A DNA stretch of 38,944 nt from Bacteroidales bacterium (lineage in GTDB: Bacteria > Bacteroidota > Bacteroidia > Bacteroidales > WCHB1-69). Within the stretch, counting starts at the first letter, position 1, and each line of letters starts with the position of its first letter. Under the pieces are notes generated by a model, which worked only from the letters and a program-made list of their open reading frames with translations, was not told where the DNA came from and did no database searches. Positions 19,166-27,972 of this stretch are shown here, in pieces. Where the stretch lies: the NCBI GenBank assembly GCA_024682995.1, contig JAIKYR010000106.1:1-38944 (forward strand). Reading direction: 5' to 3'. The translations under genes and the position numbers were made by a program.

Positions 19166-20119
19166 TTAACGTTTTTGCGGGTTATAAATCTGCCGAGGCG
19201 AATAATGGTAGTCGGGCTTCACCTTGTCGGGGTTGGTGCCGCGCACGCTCTTCATGAAGACCCAGCGGCCCGACTCCTCCACAAAACCTTGGCTCAAGCT
19301 GGACTCGGGCACCAGGAAGGCAGCACTGGATAGGCCCTCCTCCATCGGGATCAGCTCATCGAAGATGATCATCGGCGCATTCACCGCCTTGTAGTCCATC
19401 TCTTTGGTTTTGGGGTTGTATTTCCCCGTACTCACCAGATACTGCTGCTGCTCGTAATTGAGGTGCAGCGTGGCGTTTTTGGAATACTCGAAGATGACGC
19501 GGCTGACCTTTTCAGGGTAGTTCTTGAAAATACGTCCTCCGAAAATCGGCACCTTTTCCTTGTTGAAATGCAGAATCTCGATAATTTTCTGATTGGTGAG
19601 CAGATTATTGCCATTCCATCCCAACAGTGTATAATAGGTGAAATCCTTTCCCTTCACTGGAATTATCTTGTAATAAACCGCGCCATACCAACGGTTATGG
19701 TTGCCGATCATCGTTTTAGGATAATCGATGGCGTTGCGTTTGTCATACAGGGGGAAAAGCAGGAATTTTTTTCTGGATTCATTATATATTTGGACAAATC
19801 CGAAATTCTCGACGGAATAATCCTGTTTCATCACATACCAGGTGAAAATGCGGAACACATTATCAGGGGAGGTGAGCACGGCGAAGTTCTTGACGGAATC
19901 CCATTTGTGCTCAAACGAGTGCGGGCGTTGCAGGACCTCTTCCAGTAAGGTCATGAAATCCTCGTTCAAGGCCAGACGTGCGGTTTCGTCGGGCTCGTTC
20001 ATCACCTGGTCGCGCAGGGTGATCAGCGAATCCTCCCACAGGCGGAAGCCGTAGTCCTTCTGGGCGGCAATAGGGAGGCCGCAGCAGATCAGGATGATAT
20101 AGGTGAAGATTCGTTTCAT
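19166..20119 (-). CDS. Secreted hypothetical protein, first gene of the manA-trmN6 operon
   Basis: I moved the start from the track's TTG at 20140 to the ATG at 20119, giving 317 aa, because MKRIFTYIILICCGLPIAAQ is then a standard signal peptide. The mature protein is well ordered, with no transmembrane segment. It has recognisable but unnamed motifs (FRIFTWYV, WYGAVYYKIIP, YTLLGWNGNN, PMIIFDELIPM) that resemble a conserved Bacteroidetes periplasmic/secreted family without assigned function. It overlaps nothing and is followed by manA after 12 bp. Confidence 0.8.
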   Translation of the reverse strand: MKRIFTYIILICCGLPIAAQKDYGFRLWEDSLITLRDQVMNEPDETARLALNEDFMTLLEEVLQRPHSFEHKWDSVKNFAVLTSPDNVFRIFTWYVMKQDYSVENFGFVQIYNESRKKFLLFPLYDKRNAIDYPKTMIGNHNRWYGAVYYKIIPVKGKDFTYYTLLGWNGNNLLTNQKIIEILHFNKEKVPIFGGRIFKNYPEKVSRVIFEYSKNATLHLNYEQQQYLVSTGKYNPKTKEMDYKAVNAPMIIFDELIPMEEGLSSAAFLVPESSLSQGFVEESGRWVFMKSVRGTNPDKVKPDYHYSPRQIYNPQKR

Positions 20120-20129
20120 AAAAGGGTGG

Positions 20130-20137
20130 CAAAAATA
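20130..20137 (-). promoter_or_regulatory. Candidate -7 element (TATTTTTG) for the 317-aa gene operon
   Basis: TATTTTTG on the minus strand fits TAnnTTTG but sits only 11 bp before the ATG at 20119. If used, the mRNA would be nearly leaderless (about 4 nt). That is unusually close, so confidence is limited. Confidence 0.35.
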
Positions 20138-20184
20138 CAAAAACTTAGGGGAATATCAAAAACGTTCCGTTTCCGTATTTTCTT

Positions 20185-20192
20185 TATCTTTG
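20185..20192 (+). promoter_or_regulatory. -7 promoter element (TATCTTTG) for the dehydrogenase gene
   Basis: TATCTTTG lies 38 bp upstream of the ATG at 20230 on the plus strand and is identical to the elements at 17384, 35313 and 36626. It lies in the 110-bp divergent gap shared with the minus-strand operon starting at 20119. Confidence 0.5.
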
Positions 20193-20229
20193 CGGCTCAT
20201 TATGAAATAACCCAAATAAAACAACGAAT

Positions 20230-21435
20230 ATGGCAAAAGTTCTCATCATCGGGGCCGGCGGCGTAGGTGCCGTGGTAGCCCACAAATGCGCTTCCGTACC
20301 GGAAGTCTTCACGGAAATCATGCTCGCCTCCCGCACCAAATCCAAATGCGACAAGATCGCAGCCGAAATCGGAGGCAACCGCATCCAGACCGCACAGGTG
20401 GATGCCGACAATGTGGAGGAAACCATCCGCCTGATTGAAAGCTATAAACCCGACCTGCTGATCAACGTGGCCCTGCCCTATCAGGACCTTCCGCTCATGG
20501 ATGCCTGTCTGGCCACCAAGACCAACTACATGGACACGGCCAACTACGAGCCCCGCGACAAAGCCAAATTCGAGTACAGCTGGCAGTGGGCCTATCAGGA
20601 CCGCTTCAAAGAGGCCGGCATCATGGCCCTCCTCGGCTGCGGCTTCGACCCGGGCGTGACCAGCATCTACACCGCATACGCCGCCAAGCACTATTTCGAT
20701 GAGATCCACTACCTCGACATCGTGGACTGCAACGCCGGCGACCACGGCAAGGCCTTCGCCACCAACTTCAATCCCGAAATCAACATCCGCGAGATCACCC
20801 AGCGCGGCAAGTACTGGGAGAACGGCCAATGGGTGGAAATCGACCCAATGTCCATCCACCGTCCCGTGGATTACCCCAACATCGGCGAACGCGAATCCTA
20901 CCTGCTCTACCACGAGGAGCTGGAATCGCTGGTGCGCAGCTACCCATCCATCAAGCGTGCCCGCTTCTGGATGACCTTCGGACAGAAATACATCACCGTG
21001 CTCAATGTGCTGCAGGAAATCGGCATGACCAGCATCAAGCCCATCAACTACCAGGGTATGGACATCGTGCCGCTGCAGTTCCTGAAGGCCGTGCTGCCGG
21101 AGCCTTCTTCCTTGGGCGAAGGCTACCACGGACAGACCTCCATCGGCTGTCAGATTAAGGGTATTAAAGATGGCAAAGAGCGCACCTACTATGTCTATAA
21201 CAACTGCGACCATGCCGAATGCTTCAAAGAGATTGGCGCACAAGCCGTTTCATACACCACGGGTGTGCCCGCCATGCTCTGCGCCAAAATGATCCTCACC
21301 GGCACTTGGAAAGGTACGGGCGTGTTCAACGTGGAACAGTTCGATCCCGACCCGTTCATGAAGGAGATTGGCGGATACGGCCTGCCCTGGCACGAGGTCA
21401 TCGATCAGCCGCTACCCGTCTATAAGCACGAATAA
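20230..21435 (+). CDS. Saccharopine dehydrogenase-family protein, likely carboxynorspermidine/carboxyspermidine dehydrogenase
   Basis: This 401-aa protein starts with an NAD(P)-binding Rossmann motif (VLIIGAGGVGAVVAHKCA) and carries LASRTKSKCDKIAAEI and INVALPYQDLPLMDACL, typical of the Lys1/carboxynorspermidine dehydrogenase family. GCGFDPGVTSIYTAYAAKHYFDEI is another strong family signature. The family forms carboxy(nor)spermidine from a diamine and aspartate semialdehyde, the main route to spermidine in Bacteroidetes. The usual decarboxylase partner (NspC) is not in the window. Codon use is GC-rich relative to the intergenic DNA. A lysine-pathway role is the main alternative. Confidence 0.85.
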   Translation: MAKVLIIGAGGVGAVVAHKCASVPEVFTEIMLASRTKSKCDKIAAEIGGNRIQTAQVDADNVEETIRLIESYKPDLLINVALPYQDLPLMDACLATKTNYMDTANYEPRDKAKFEYSWQWAYQDRFKEAGIMALLGCGFDPGVTSIYTAYAAKHYFDEIHYLDIVDCNAGDHGKAFATNFNPEINIREITQRGKYWENGQWVEIDPMSIHRPVDYPNIGERESYLLYHEELESLVRSYPSIKRARFWMTFGQKYITVLNVLQEIGMTSIKPINYQGMDIVPLQFLKAVLPEPSSLGEGYHGQTSIGCQIKGIKDGKERTYYVYNNCDHAECFKEIGAQAVSYTTGVPAMLCAKMILTGTWKGTGVFNVEQFDPDPFMKEIGGYGLPWHEVIDQPLPVYKHE

Positions 21436-21469
21436 CGGACATCTTTGTCGAAAAAACAAAAAGAGAACA

Positions 21470-21553
21470 ATGAATCTGATTCAAAAAATCAAAGAAACAA
21501 CAACAACAACAGCTAATCCGGTTCTTGTTCGACTCATTTTCCTATCCAGATGA
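21470..21553 (+). CDS. Candidate 27-codon small ORF upstream of the radical SAM gene
   Basis: ATG at 21470 to TGA at 21553 encodes 27 residues with a run of five Thr (KETTTTTANP) followed by a hydrophobic/basic tail. It is preceded by AAAGAGAAC, a plausible ribosome-binding region, and by an imperfect CATCTTTG element. It ends 15 bp before the radical SAM start. It could be a leader peptide, a small substrate peptide, or noise. It is too short for reliable coding statistics. Confidence 0.3.
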   Translation: MNLIQKIKETTTTTANPVLVRLIFLSR

Positions 21554-21568
21554 CAGTTAACCGGGTTC

Positions 21569-22627
21569 ATGATGACGAATAGGCGAAACCCTTTCAAGCG
21601 TTGGCTGTTCCGTATTTTCCGAAAAAACGAAACGGCTATTCATGAGCTGAACTATCTGTTTTGGGAATGTACCTGGCGGTGCAATCTGTCGTGCCGGCAT
21701 TGCGGCAGCGACTGCAAGGCTGAAGCGTGCGTCCAGGACATGCCCTTTGACGATTTCCTGAACGCCATTAAGCCCTTGGAAAAACGCTATCCGCGCAACA
21801 CCACCGTCATTGCCATCACGGGCGGTGAGCCGCTGTTACGAAAGGACTTGTCCGACTGCGGGCGAGCCCTGCGCCAGCACGGCTTCCAATGGGGAATCGT
21901 CACTAACGGCATGTTATACGACGAAGCCCGCCATAAAGAGCTTTTGGCGGCGGGTATGGGTTCTGTAACGGTAAGTCTGGATGGTCTGGAGGAGACACAC
22001 AACTGGCTCCGTCAGCATCCTGAGAGTTTCCGGCAGGCCTTGCGGGCTTTGAAACTCATTGCCAGCGCACCGCAACTCAACTATGACGTGGTGACCTGCG
22101 TGCACCAACGCAATCTGGCAGAACTTCCAGCCCTAAAAGAGACTCTCATCGCCAACGACATCCAGCACTGGCGACTTTTCACCATCGCCCCCATCGGACG
22201 TGCCGCCCATGACAAGGAGCTACAACTCACCCGTGCGCAAGTGGAATCTGTGTTCCAGTTCATCGCCGACACGCGCCGCGAGGGCCGCATCGACCTCAAG
22301 TTCAGCTGCGAGGCCTACACCGGAAAGTATGAGGAGATCGTACGCGACAGCTACTTCTTCTGCCGCGCCGGCATCAATATCGGCTCCGTGCTCATCAACG
22401 GTGATATCTCAGCGTGTCCCAACATCAACCGTTCTTTCGTCCAAGGCAACATTTATCATGACAGCCTTATGGATGTGTGGGACAATCGTTTCCAAGTCAT
22501 GCGCGAACGGAACTGGATGAAATGCGGTCCCTGCGCAAAATGCAACGATTACAGGCAGTGTCTGGGCGGAGCCATGCACTTGCGGGAAGGCAAAGACCAA
22601 AACATCATGCGATGCTGGAAGTTTTAA
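21569..22627 (+). CDS. Radical SAM/SPASM enzyme, rSAM/lipoprotein-system type
   Basis: This 352-aa protein has the radical SAM cluster CNLSCRHC (Cys38, Cys42, Cys45), the ITGGEPLLRKDL loop, VSLDGLEETHNWLR, and a C-terminal SPASM-like Cys set (FFCRAG, SACPN, CGPCAKC, QCLGG, MRCW) for extra Fe-S clusters. The sequence from LNYLFWECTWRCNLSCRHCGSDC onward closely resembles the Bacteroidetes family I recall as TIGR04133, usually encoded beside a small lipoprotein. No such lipoprotein gene is adjacent here. It probably modifies a peptide or lipoprotein. The start may be at 21569 or 21572 (ATGATG). Confidence 0.85.
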   Translation: MMTNRRNPFKRWLFRIFRKNETAIHELNYLFWECTWRCNLSCRHCGSDCKAEACVQDMPFDDFLNAIKPLEKRYPRNTTVIAITGGEPLLRKDLSDCGRALRQHGFQWGIVTNGMLYDEARHKELLAAGMGSVTVSLDGLEETHNWLRQHPESFRQALRALKLIASAPQLNYDVVTCVHQRNLAELPALKETLIANDIQHWRLFTIAPIGRAAHDKELQLTRAQVESVFQFIADTRREGRIDLKFSCEAYTGKYEEIVRDSYFFCRAGINIGSVLINGDISACPNINRSFVQGNIYHDSLMDVWDNRFQVMRERNWMKCGPCAKCNDYRQCLGGAMHLREGKDQNIMRCWKF

Positions 22628-22657
22628 AAATCATCCTACGGATTCCCTGTTTTTTCG

Positions 22658-22665
22658 TATTTTTG
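22658..22665 (+). promoter_or_regulatory. -7 promoter element (TATTTTTG) for rmlB operon
   Basis: TATTTTTG matches TAnnTTTG and sits 42 bp before the rmlB ATG, within the 79-bp gap after the radical SAM gene. It suggests a separate promoter for the surface-glycan operon. Confidence 0.45.
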
Positions 22666-22706
22666 CCACGAATTTATTTTAGCATAAAAGAGTAAAACAT
22701 TTTTAT

Positions 22707-23759
22707 ATGAAAAAAATCCTGATCACTGGCGGCGCTGGCTTCATCGGTTCCCATGTTGTAAGACTTTTCGTCAACAAATATCCCGGTTACGACATCTATA
22801 ACTTAGACAACCTCACATACGCCGGAAACCTTGAAAATTTGGCGGACGTGGAAGGCAAGGCCAACTACCATTTCATCAAGGGTGACATTGCCGACCAGGA
22901 TTTCATCATGAAACTGTTTCAGGAGCATCAGTTTGACGGAGTCATCCATCTGGCCGCCGAGTCACACGTGGACCGATCCATCACCGACCCGATGACCTTC
23001 GTACACACCAACGTGCTGGGCACTGTGCATCTATTGAATGCCGCCCGCACCATCTGGAACGGCAATTGGGAAGGTAAAAAATATTACCAAATCTCCACTG
23101 ATGAGGTTTACGGAGCGTTAGGTGCCACGGGTGCGTTCCAAGAGACCACCCCATACAATCCGCACAGTCCCTACTCTGCCGCCAAGGCCAGCGCCGACCA
23201 TTTCGTACGCGCTTACCACGACACCTATGGGATGCCGACCGTCATCAGCAACTGCTCTAACAATTATGGTCCGTATCAGTTTCCGGAGAAGCTTATTCCT
23301 CTGTTCATCAACAACATAAAACACAACAAGCCGCTGCCCGTCTATGGTCAGGGCATCAACGTACGCGACTGGCTCTACGTGGAGGACCATGCTGAGGCCA
23401 TCGACCTCATCTTCCACAAGGCCGCTCCAGGCAGCACCTACAATATCGGCGGCAACAATGAGTGGCGTAACATCGACCTTATCAAAAAGCTGATTGAAAT
23501 CATGGACCGCAAGCTGGGCCGTCCGGAAGGGACTTCTATGGCCTTGATCACCTACGTCACCGACCGCGCCGGCCACGACCTGCGTTACGCCATCGATCCC
23601 ACCAAGATCAAGAACGAATTGGGCTGGCAGCCGAAAGTGAAATTCGATGAGGGTTTTGAGAAAACCGTGGACTGGTATTTGGCCAACGAAGAATGGTTCA
23701 ACCACGTCACTTCCGGAGCCTATGTGGACTACTACAAGAAAATGTACGAAGGACGATAG
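22707..23759 (+). CDS. rmlB: dTDP-glucose 4,6-dehydratase
   Basis: This 350-aa extended SDR enzyme matches RmlB/RfbB in length and order. It has the NAD-binding GGAGFIGSHVVR, YNLDNLTYAGN, HLAAESHVDRSI, STDEVYGAL and the catalytic YSAAK. It converts dTDP-glucose to dTDP-4-keto-6-deoxyglucose for rhamnose and other deoxysugars of surface polysaccharides. RmlA, RmlC and RmlD are not adjacent. It is followed 30 bp later by an MBOAT acyltransferase, consistent with surface-glycan assembly and decoration. Confidence 0.95.
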   Translation: MKKILITGGAGFIGSHVVRLFVNKYPGYDIYNLDNLTYAGNLENLADVEGKANYHFIKGDIADQDFIMKLFQEHQFDGVIHLAAESHVDRSITDPMTFVHTNVLGTVHLLNAARTIWNGNWEGKKYYQISTDEVYGALGATGAFQETTPYNPHSPYSAAKASADHFVRAYHDTYGMPTVISNCSNNYGPYQFPEKLIPLFINNIKHNKPLPVYGQGINVRDWLYVEDHAEAIDLIFHKAAPGSTYNIGGNNEWRNIDLIKKLIEIMDRKLGRPEGTSMALITYVTDRAGHDLRYAIDPTKIKNELGWQPKVKFDEGFEKTVDWYLANEEWFNHVTSGAYVDYYKKMYEGR

Positions 23760-23789
23760 TCGGCGATGATTCCATAACCTTGCAGGAAC

Positions 23790-25223
23790 ATGATTTTCAG
23801 CTCGCTGACCTTCTTATTCCTATTTCTCCCCATTGTCATATGCTTGTTGGCACTTTGCCGGCGGGTGTCCTATCAGAATACACTCCTGTTCGTCGCCAGC
23901 ATCCTCTTTTATGCTTGGGGCGGTGTCAGCTACACGCTGATTCTTCTTGTATCCATATTCGTAAACTATATTTGTGGCCTGCTCATCGCCCGACGACGGT
24001 GGCGGACTTTCTGGCTGGCATTATCTGTCATCTTAGATTTGTCCGCACTGGCATTCTTCAAATACGCCAACTTTATAGTGGACAATTTCAATATTCTGGG
24101 CGGCGTGTTCGGCATCTCGCATATAACCCTTCGTAACATAGTGCTGCCCATCGGCATCTCTTTCTACACCTTCCAGGGCATCTCCTACCTTGTGGACGTA
24201 TATCGGGGTCAAGTGCAGGCGCAGACCAACATCATCAAGCTGGGCACTTATATCGCCCTTTTTCCGCAACTGATAGCCGGCCCCATCATCCGCTACCATG
24301 AAATCGAGCCTCAACTCTCGAACAGGGATTTCAGCTTCGGGAACATGTACGCGGGTATCTGTCGCTTCTGCATCGGACTAGCACGCAAAGTGTTCATTGC
24401 AAACCAGCTGGCAATCATTGCCGATGACATCTTCGCCCGCACACCGGGAACCATGCCCTGGTGGGCACTCTGGATTGGAGCCCTCTGCTACTCGCTGCAA
24501 ATATACCACGATTTTGCCGGATACTCCGACATGGCCATCGGGTTAGGCCGGATGTTCGGGTTCCGATTCCCCGAGAACTTCCACTTCCCCTATCTTGCCA
24601 CTTCCATCCGTGAGTTCTGGCGACGTTGGCACCTCACCCTCTCGGCCTGGTTCAAAGACTATCTTTACATTCCGTTAGGTGGGAACCGCAAAGGTGAAAA
24701 GCGCACCTTCCTCAATCTCTACATCGTATTCTTCCTCACAGGCCTCTGGCATGGCGCCAGTTGGACCTTCGTTGTCTGGGGTCTTTTGCACGGTTCTTTC
24801 ATGGTGTTGGAGCGCATCGGTTTCGACCGTCTTTTGGGCAAGGTATTCAAACCCTTGCAACACCTGTACGCACTATTGGTGGTAATTATCGCTTGGGTCT
24901 TTTTCCGTGCCGACGGAATCACATACGCCTTGCACTATGTGCGGCAGATGTTCGCCTTCGCCGGCAGCTCCGGCAGTGGCCTCTTCCTGCAACAATACCT
25001 CCAACCCTCTTTCATCCTGTTCGCCATCGTGGGCGTGGCCGGATGCACCCCGCTGTTCGCCCGCTGCCACGAGGCCCTTCAGACGGCCATCGCCAAAGGG
25101 AACAAACCGCTTTGGCACCTGCAGCACATCGGCACCATCGCTGCCATCACCATCCTGTTGCTGACGGTGAGCAGCTTTTTAGTTGCAGGCAGTTACAATC
25201 CGTTCATCTATTTCCGATTCTAA
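23790..25223 (+). CDS. MBOAT family membrane O-acyltransferase (AlgI/DltB-like)
   Basis: This 477-aa polytopic protein begins MIFSSLTFLFLFLPIVI. It carries the MBOAT core: FPQLIAGPIIRYHEI, DFAGYSDMAIGLGRMFGF, FWRRWHLTLSAWFKDYLYIPLGGNRKG and the catalytic-His segment LTGLWHGASWTFVVWG (His near residue 321). The family moves acyl, usually acetyl, groups across the inner membrane onto extracytoplasmic glycans. AGGA precedes the ATG. Its stop is 2 bp before the next gene, an AlgX/AlgJ-like protein, a pairing typical of polysaccharide O-acetylation modules. The glycan substrate is not determinable. Confidence 0.93.
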   Translation: MIFSSLTFLFLFLPIVICLLALCRRVSYQNTLLFVASILFYAWGGVSYTLILLVSIFVNYICGLLIARRRWRTFWLALSVILDLSALAFFKYANFIVDNFNILGGVFGISHITLRNIVLPIGISFYTFQGISYLVDVYRGQVQAQTNIIKLGTYIALFPQLIAGPIIRYHEIEPQLSNRDFSFGNMYAGICRFCIGLARKVFIANQLAIIADDIFARTPGTMPWWALWIGALCYSLQIYHDFAGYSDMAIGLGRMFGFRFPENFHFPYLATSIREFWRRWHLTLSAWFKDYLYIPLGGNRKGEKRTFLNLYIVFFLTGLWHGASWTFVVWGLLHGSFMVLERIGFDRLLGKVFKPLQHLYALLVVIIAWVFFRADGITYALHYVRQMFAFAGSSGSGLFLQQYLQPSFILFAIVGVAGCTPLFARCHEALQTAIAKGNKPLWHLQHIGTIAAITILLLTVSSFLVAGSYNPFIYFRF

Positions 25224-25225
25224 CC

Positions 25226-26377
25226 ATGAAAGAGCGCCAGAACCCCTATATTATCCTCACAGTCATCCTGTTCGTGTGCATGTTGGCTTTCCCCGCCTTC
25301 CACCTGGTGAGCCATCGCAACCAGGCGTCTGAAAGCCAACGGGAAAATAGGACCTTGGCTTCTTTTCCATCATTGAATCCGGCACGTTTGGACAAATTCC
25401 CAGCCCAGTTCGATTACTATTTCAACGACCATTTCCCTTTTCGGGATCAATTTTTGGATGCTTATTTCCTGTATTCCCTGTTCAATGACCAATCTCCCAC
25501 GCCGTCCGTTGTTATCGGTAAAGAGGATTTCCTTTTTTGTGGCAAAGAAGAGAAAGAGCTCTATGAAGGGACACTTGAGTTTACGGAGGAGCAGATGCGT
25601 ATGATAGCGGATGAGCTGGCACGACGTTATGACACTCTCCAGCGAATGGGCATCCGCTACTATGTGTTCCTGGCCCCCACCTCGTATGAAATCCATCCTG
25701 AATTTCTGCCACCCTATTTGCTGCGGGCTTCTGAAACGGCCACCGAAAAATTCTGTCGGGTGATGCGCGAGCGTGCGCCGAAAGTCCCACTCACCTACCT
25801 CAAGACCACACTCCTGAGCTATAAGGGAGACACGTTGCTATATCGCAAAAATGACAATCATTGGAATTTGCTTGGAGCAGAATATGGCGCGGAAAAAATC
25901 ATGGAGACGCTTTCTAAAGACAATCCGAAGCTGCCATCTTCCATCCGGCAGGATTTCATCATCACCCCATACGAACATGAAGGTGGCAATCTGTACTCCT
26001 GGATATCCATACGGGGAAATTCTCCCACATATCAGAAAGATCGGGAATATCACACGGTATATGCCGACACTGCAGATTTTTTCCTCACCGAGGATACTGT
26101 ACAGGACTTCACTCCTACTGAAGGATTTGCCTATCCATACGAATACGAAAAACAGTTCCGTACAAATCGCACTAATCATCCTAAAATTCTATTCATCCGT
26201 GACTCCTATTGCAACAACATCATACCTTTCGTCAGCCCTTATTTCCGCGAATCGCTTTTCATATTCGATGCTTGGCAGTACGGAGCCAATTGGGATATCA
26301 TCCGACAGGAAAAGCCCGATATCGTGGTGCTGATGATTTACGAACCACACATTCGAAACATTTTCAAGACGTTATAA
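25226..26377 (+). CDS. AlgX/AlgJ-like DHHW-family protein (SGNH-type acetyltransferase partner)
   Basis: The true start is ATG 25226, two bases after the MBOAT stop. The track's longer ORF from 24761 only adds an out-of-frame overlap with the MBOAT gene. The 383-aa product has one N-terminal membrane anchor (ILTVILFVCMLAFPAFHLVS), then ENRTLASFPSLN and FNDHFPFRDQFLDAYF, the DxHW-like site NDNHWNLLGAEYGAEKI, and a late IRDSYCNNIIPFV block corresponding to the nucleophile-Ser segment. AlgJ/AlgX-like proteins transfer acetyl groups delivered by an MBOAT to the glycan in the periplasm. Direct coupling to the MBOAT gene supports this role. Confidence 0.85.
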   Translation: MKERQNPYIILTVILFVCMLAFPAFHLVSHRNQASESQRENRTLASFPSLNPARLDKFPAQFDYYFNDHFPFRDQFLDAYFLYSLFNDQSPTPSVVIGKEDFLFCGKEEKELYEGTLEFTEEQMRMIADELARRYDTLQRMGIRYYVFLAPTSYEIHPEFLPPYLLRASETATEKFCRVMRERAPKVPLTYLKTTLLSYKGDTLLYRKNDNHWNLLGAEYGAEKIMETLSKDNPKLPSSIRQDFIITPYEHEGGNLYSWISIRGNSPTYQKDREYHTVYADTADFFLTEDTVQDFTPTEGFAYPYEYEKQFRTNRTNHPKILFIRDSYCNNIIPFVSPYFRESLFIFDAWQYGANWDIIRQEKPDIVVLMIYEPHIRNIFKTL

Positions 26378-26382
26378 TTCTC

Positions 26383-27948
26383 ATGCAAATAAAACTCTCG
26401 AACATACGGATTCCCGTCGGCAGTAAAGACGGATTGGAGGCTGCGATAGACCGGCAGTTCGGCATACGCCCAGAAGACCTGCAGAACCTTCGGGTCGTGC
26501 GCCAAGCCATCGATGCCCGAAAGCGGAATAATGTGGTGTTCGACTATCAGGTTCTGGTTTCGTTACCCGAACAGTATCAGCACCTTATGAGTCAAGCTGG
26601 TGTATCGGCTTGGCAACCGCCCATGGAGGTGGACTATCCCCGTTGGCGTGGCACGCACAGACCCGTCGTGGTCGGTTTTGGGCCCTCGGGTATGTTTGCA
26701 GCCCTTTATCTGGCGCGTTGTCAGGCACGTCCCATCATCCTTGAGCGGGGTGAGAAGATTGAAGAACGTAAAAAGTCCGTAACGGATTTCATGAACAACA
26801 AGACGCTGAAAGCCCATTCCAACGTGCAGTTCGGCGAGGGCGGGGCCGGCACCTTCTCCGACGGCAAGCTTAACACCAACGTTCACAGCGAATACAACAC
26901 ATTTATTCTCAACGAGTTCCACAAACATGGAGCCAACGAGGATGTCACCTACATGCAGAACCCTCATGTGGGCACCGATTATCTGGAGAGGGTGGTCCGC
27001 AACATCCGTCTGGAAATCGAATCTCTTGGCGGGGAGTTTCATTTCAACACCATGTTTGTAGATTTCCGTCAGGAGGGCAGCCTATTGCATCTGCAGTGCA
27101 ACCCTGACATCAACCTCGACACTGAACATCTTCTGTTAGGGTTGGGCCATTCAGCGCGAGACACCATTCGTCAACTGCACGCCCATGGACTGCAGATGGA
27201 GCCCAAGCCTTTCTCCATGGGAGTGCGCATCGAGCATCTCCAGCAACGTGTCAACAGGATGCAGTACGGTGCCACCGCCAAATTGTTGCCTCCGGCCTCC
27301 TACAAGGGCGTGGTACATCTGAAAGAACGGAGCGTATATACCTTCTGCATGTGCCCCGGCGGTACTGTAATGGCCTCCGCCAGCGAACCCAACAGTATCG
27401 TCACCAATGGTATGAGTGAACGCAGCCGCGACAAGGCCAATGCCAACAGCGCCCTATTAGTCAACGTGACTCCTGAGGATTATTTCCACAACAGCCCGCT
27501 GGACGGACTGGCCTATCAGGAAAAATACGAGCGGATGGCCTTCGAGGTGGCTGGCGACTATCGGGCACCAGGCAATCTGATGGGCGAGTTTTTGCAAAAC
27601 AGGATAGCCCGGCAACACCGGAGTGTCACTCCCTCCTATCCGCACGGCATCGTCTATTGCGACCTCAACCGTTGCCTCCCCAACTATGTGGTTGAATCCC
27701 TGCGGGAGGCCATCCCATTGATGGGCCGTAAGATGCAGGGCTTTGCCGACCCGGATGCAGTGATGACTGGTGTGGAGACACGCTCTTCGTCGCCCGTGCG
27801 CATCCTGCGTGGCGACGACCGCCAGTGCGTCATCAAGGGCATATACCCGATGGGCGAGGGTGCCGGCTATGCAGGCGGCATCATGAGTGCCGCCATTGAC
27901 GGCCTCAAAACCGCAATAATCGCCACCAAAAGTTTTCCAGACGAATAA
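26383..27948 (+). CDS. NAD(P)/FAD-dependent dehydrogenase (COG2509 family)
   Basis: I set the start at ATG 26383, five bases after the preceding stop, giving 521 aa. The track's start at 26209 lies inside the upstream gene. The N-terminal domain (MQIKLSNIRIPVG..., then RRVF-like RKRNNVVFDYQVLVSL) is followed by a dinucleotide fold VVVGFGPSGMFAALYLAR, an ERGEKIEERKKSV segment, NVQFGEGGAGTFSDGKLNT and a C-terminal PMGEGAGYAGGIMSAAIDGL FAD site. These mark the widespread uncharacterised FAD dehydrogenase family. The physiological substrate is unknown. It appears co-transcribed with rmlB and the acyltransferase pair, though a metabolic link is not evident. Confidence 0.88.
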   Translation: MQIKLSNIRIPVGSKDGLEAAIDRQFGIRPEDLQNLRVVRQAIDARKRNNVVFDYQVLVSLPEQYQHLMSQAGVSAWQPPMEVDYPRWRGTHRPVVVGFGPSGMFAALYLARCQARPIILERGEKIEERKKSVTDFMNNKTLKAHSNVQFGEGGAGTFSDGKLNTNVHSEYNTFILNEFHKHGANEDVTYMQNPHVGTDYLERVVRNIRLEIESLGGEFHFNTMFVDFRQEGSLLHLQCNPDINLDTEHLLLGLGHSARDTIRQLHAHGLQMEPKPFSMGVRIEHLQQRVNRMQYGATAKLLPPASYKGVVHLKERSVYTFCMCPGGTVMASASEPNSIVTNGMSERSRDKANANSALLVNVTPEDYFHNSPLDGLAYQEKYERMAFEVAGDYRAPGNLMGEFLQNRIARQHRSVTPSYPHGIVYCDLNRCLPNYVVESLREAIPLMGRKMQGFADPDAVMTGVETRSSSPVRILRGDDRQCVIKGIYPMGEGAGYAGGIMSAAIDGLKTAIIATKSFPDE

Positions 27949-27972
27949 GAATCATCCCAACTACACTATCCC

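Noticed and set aside
20200-21243. Minus-strand ORF of 347 aa
   Set aside because: It is a shadow of the saccharopine dehydrogenase-family gene, which has a Rossmann motif and family signatures; GC-rich codon use leaves the opposite strand open.
24761-25225. N-terminal extension of the AlgX/AlgJ-like ORF in the track
   Set aside because: It overlaps the MBOAT gene out of frame and lacks any family similarity; the ATG at 25226 gives a membrane anchor and a 2-bp gap.
26209-26382. N-terminal extension of the FAD dehydrogenase ORF in the track
   Set aside because: It lies inside the preceding gene in another frame; MQIKLSNIRIPVG at 26383 matches the usual family start.
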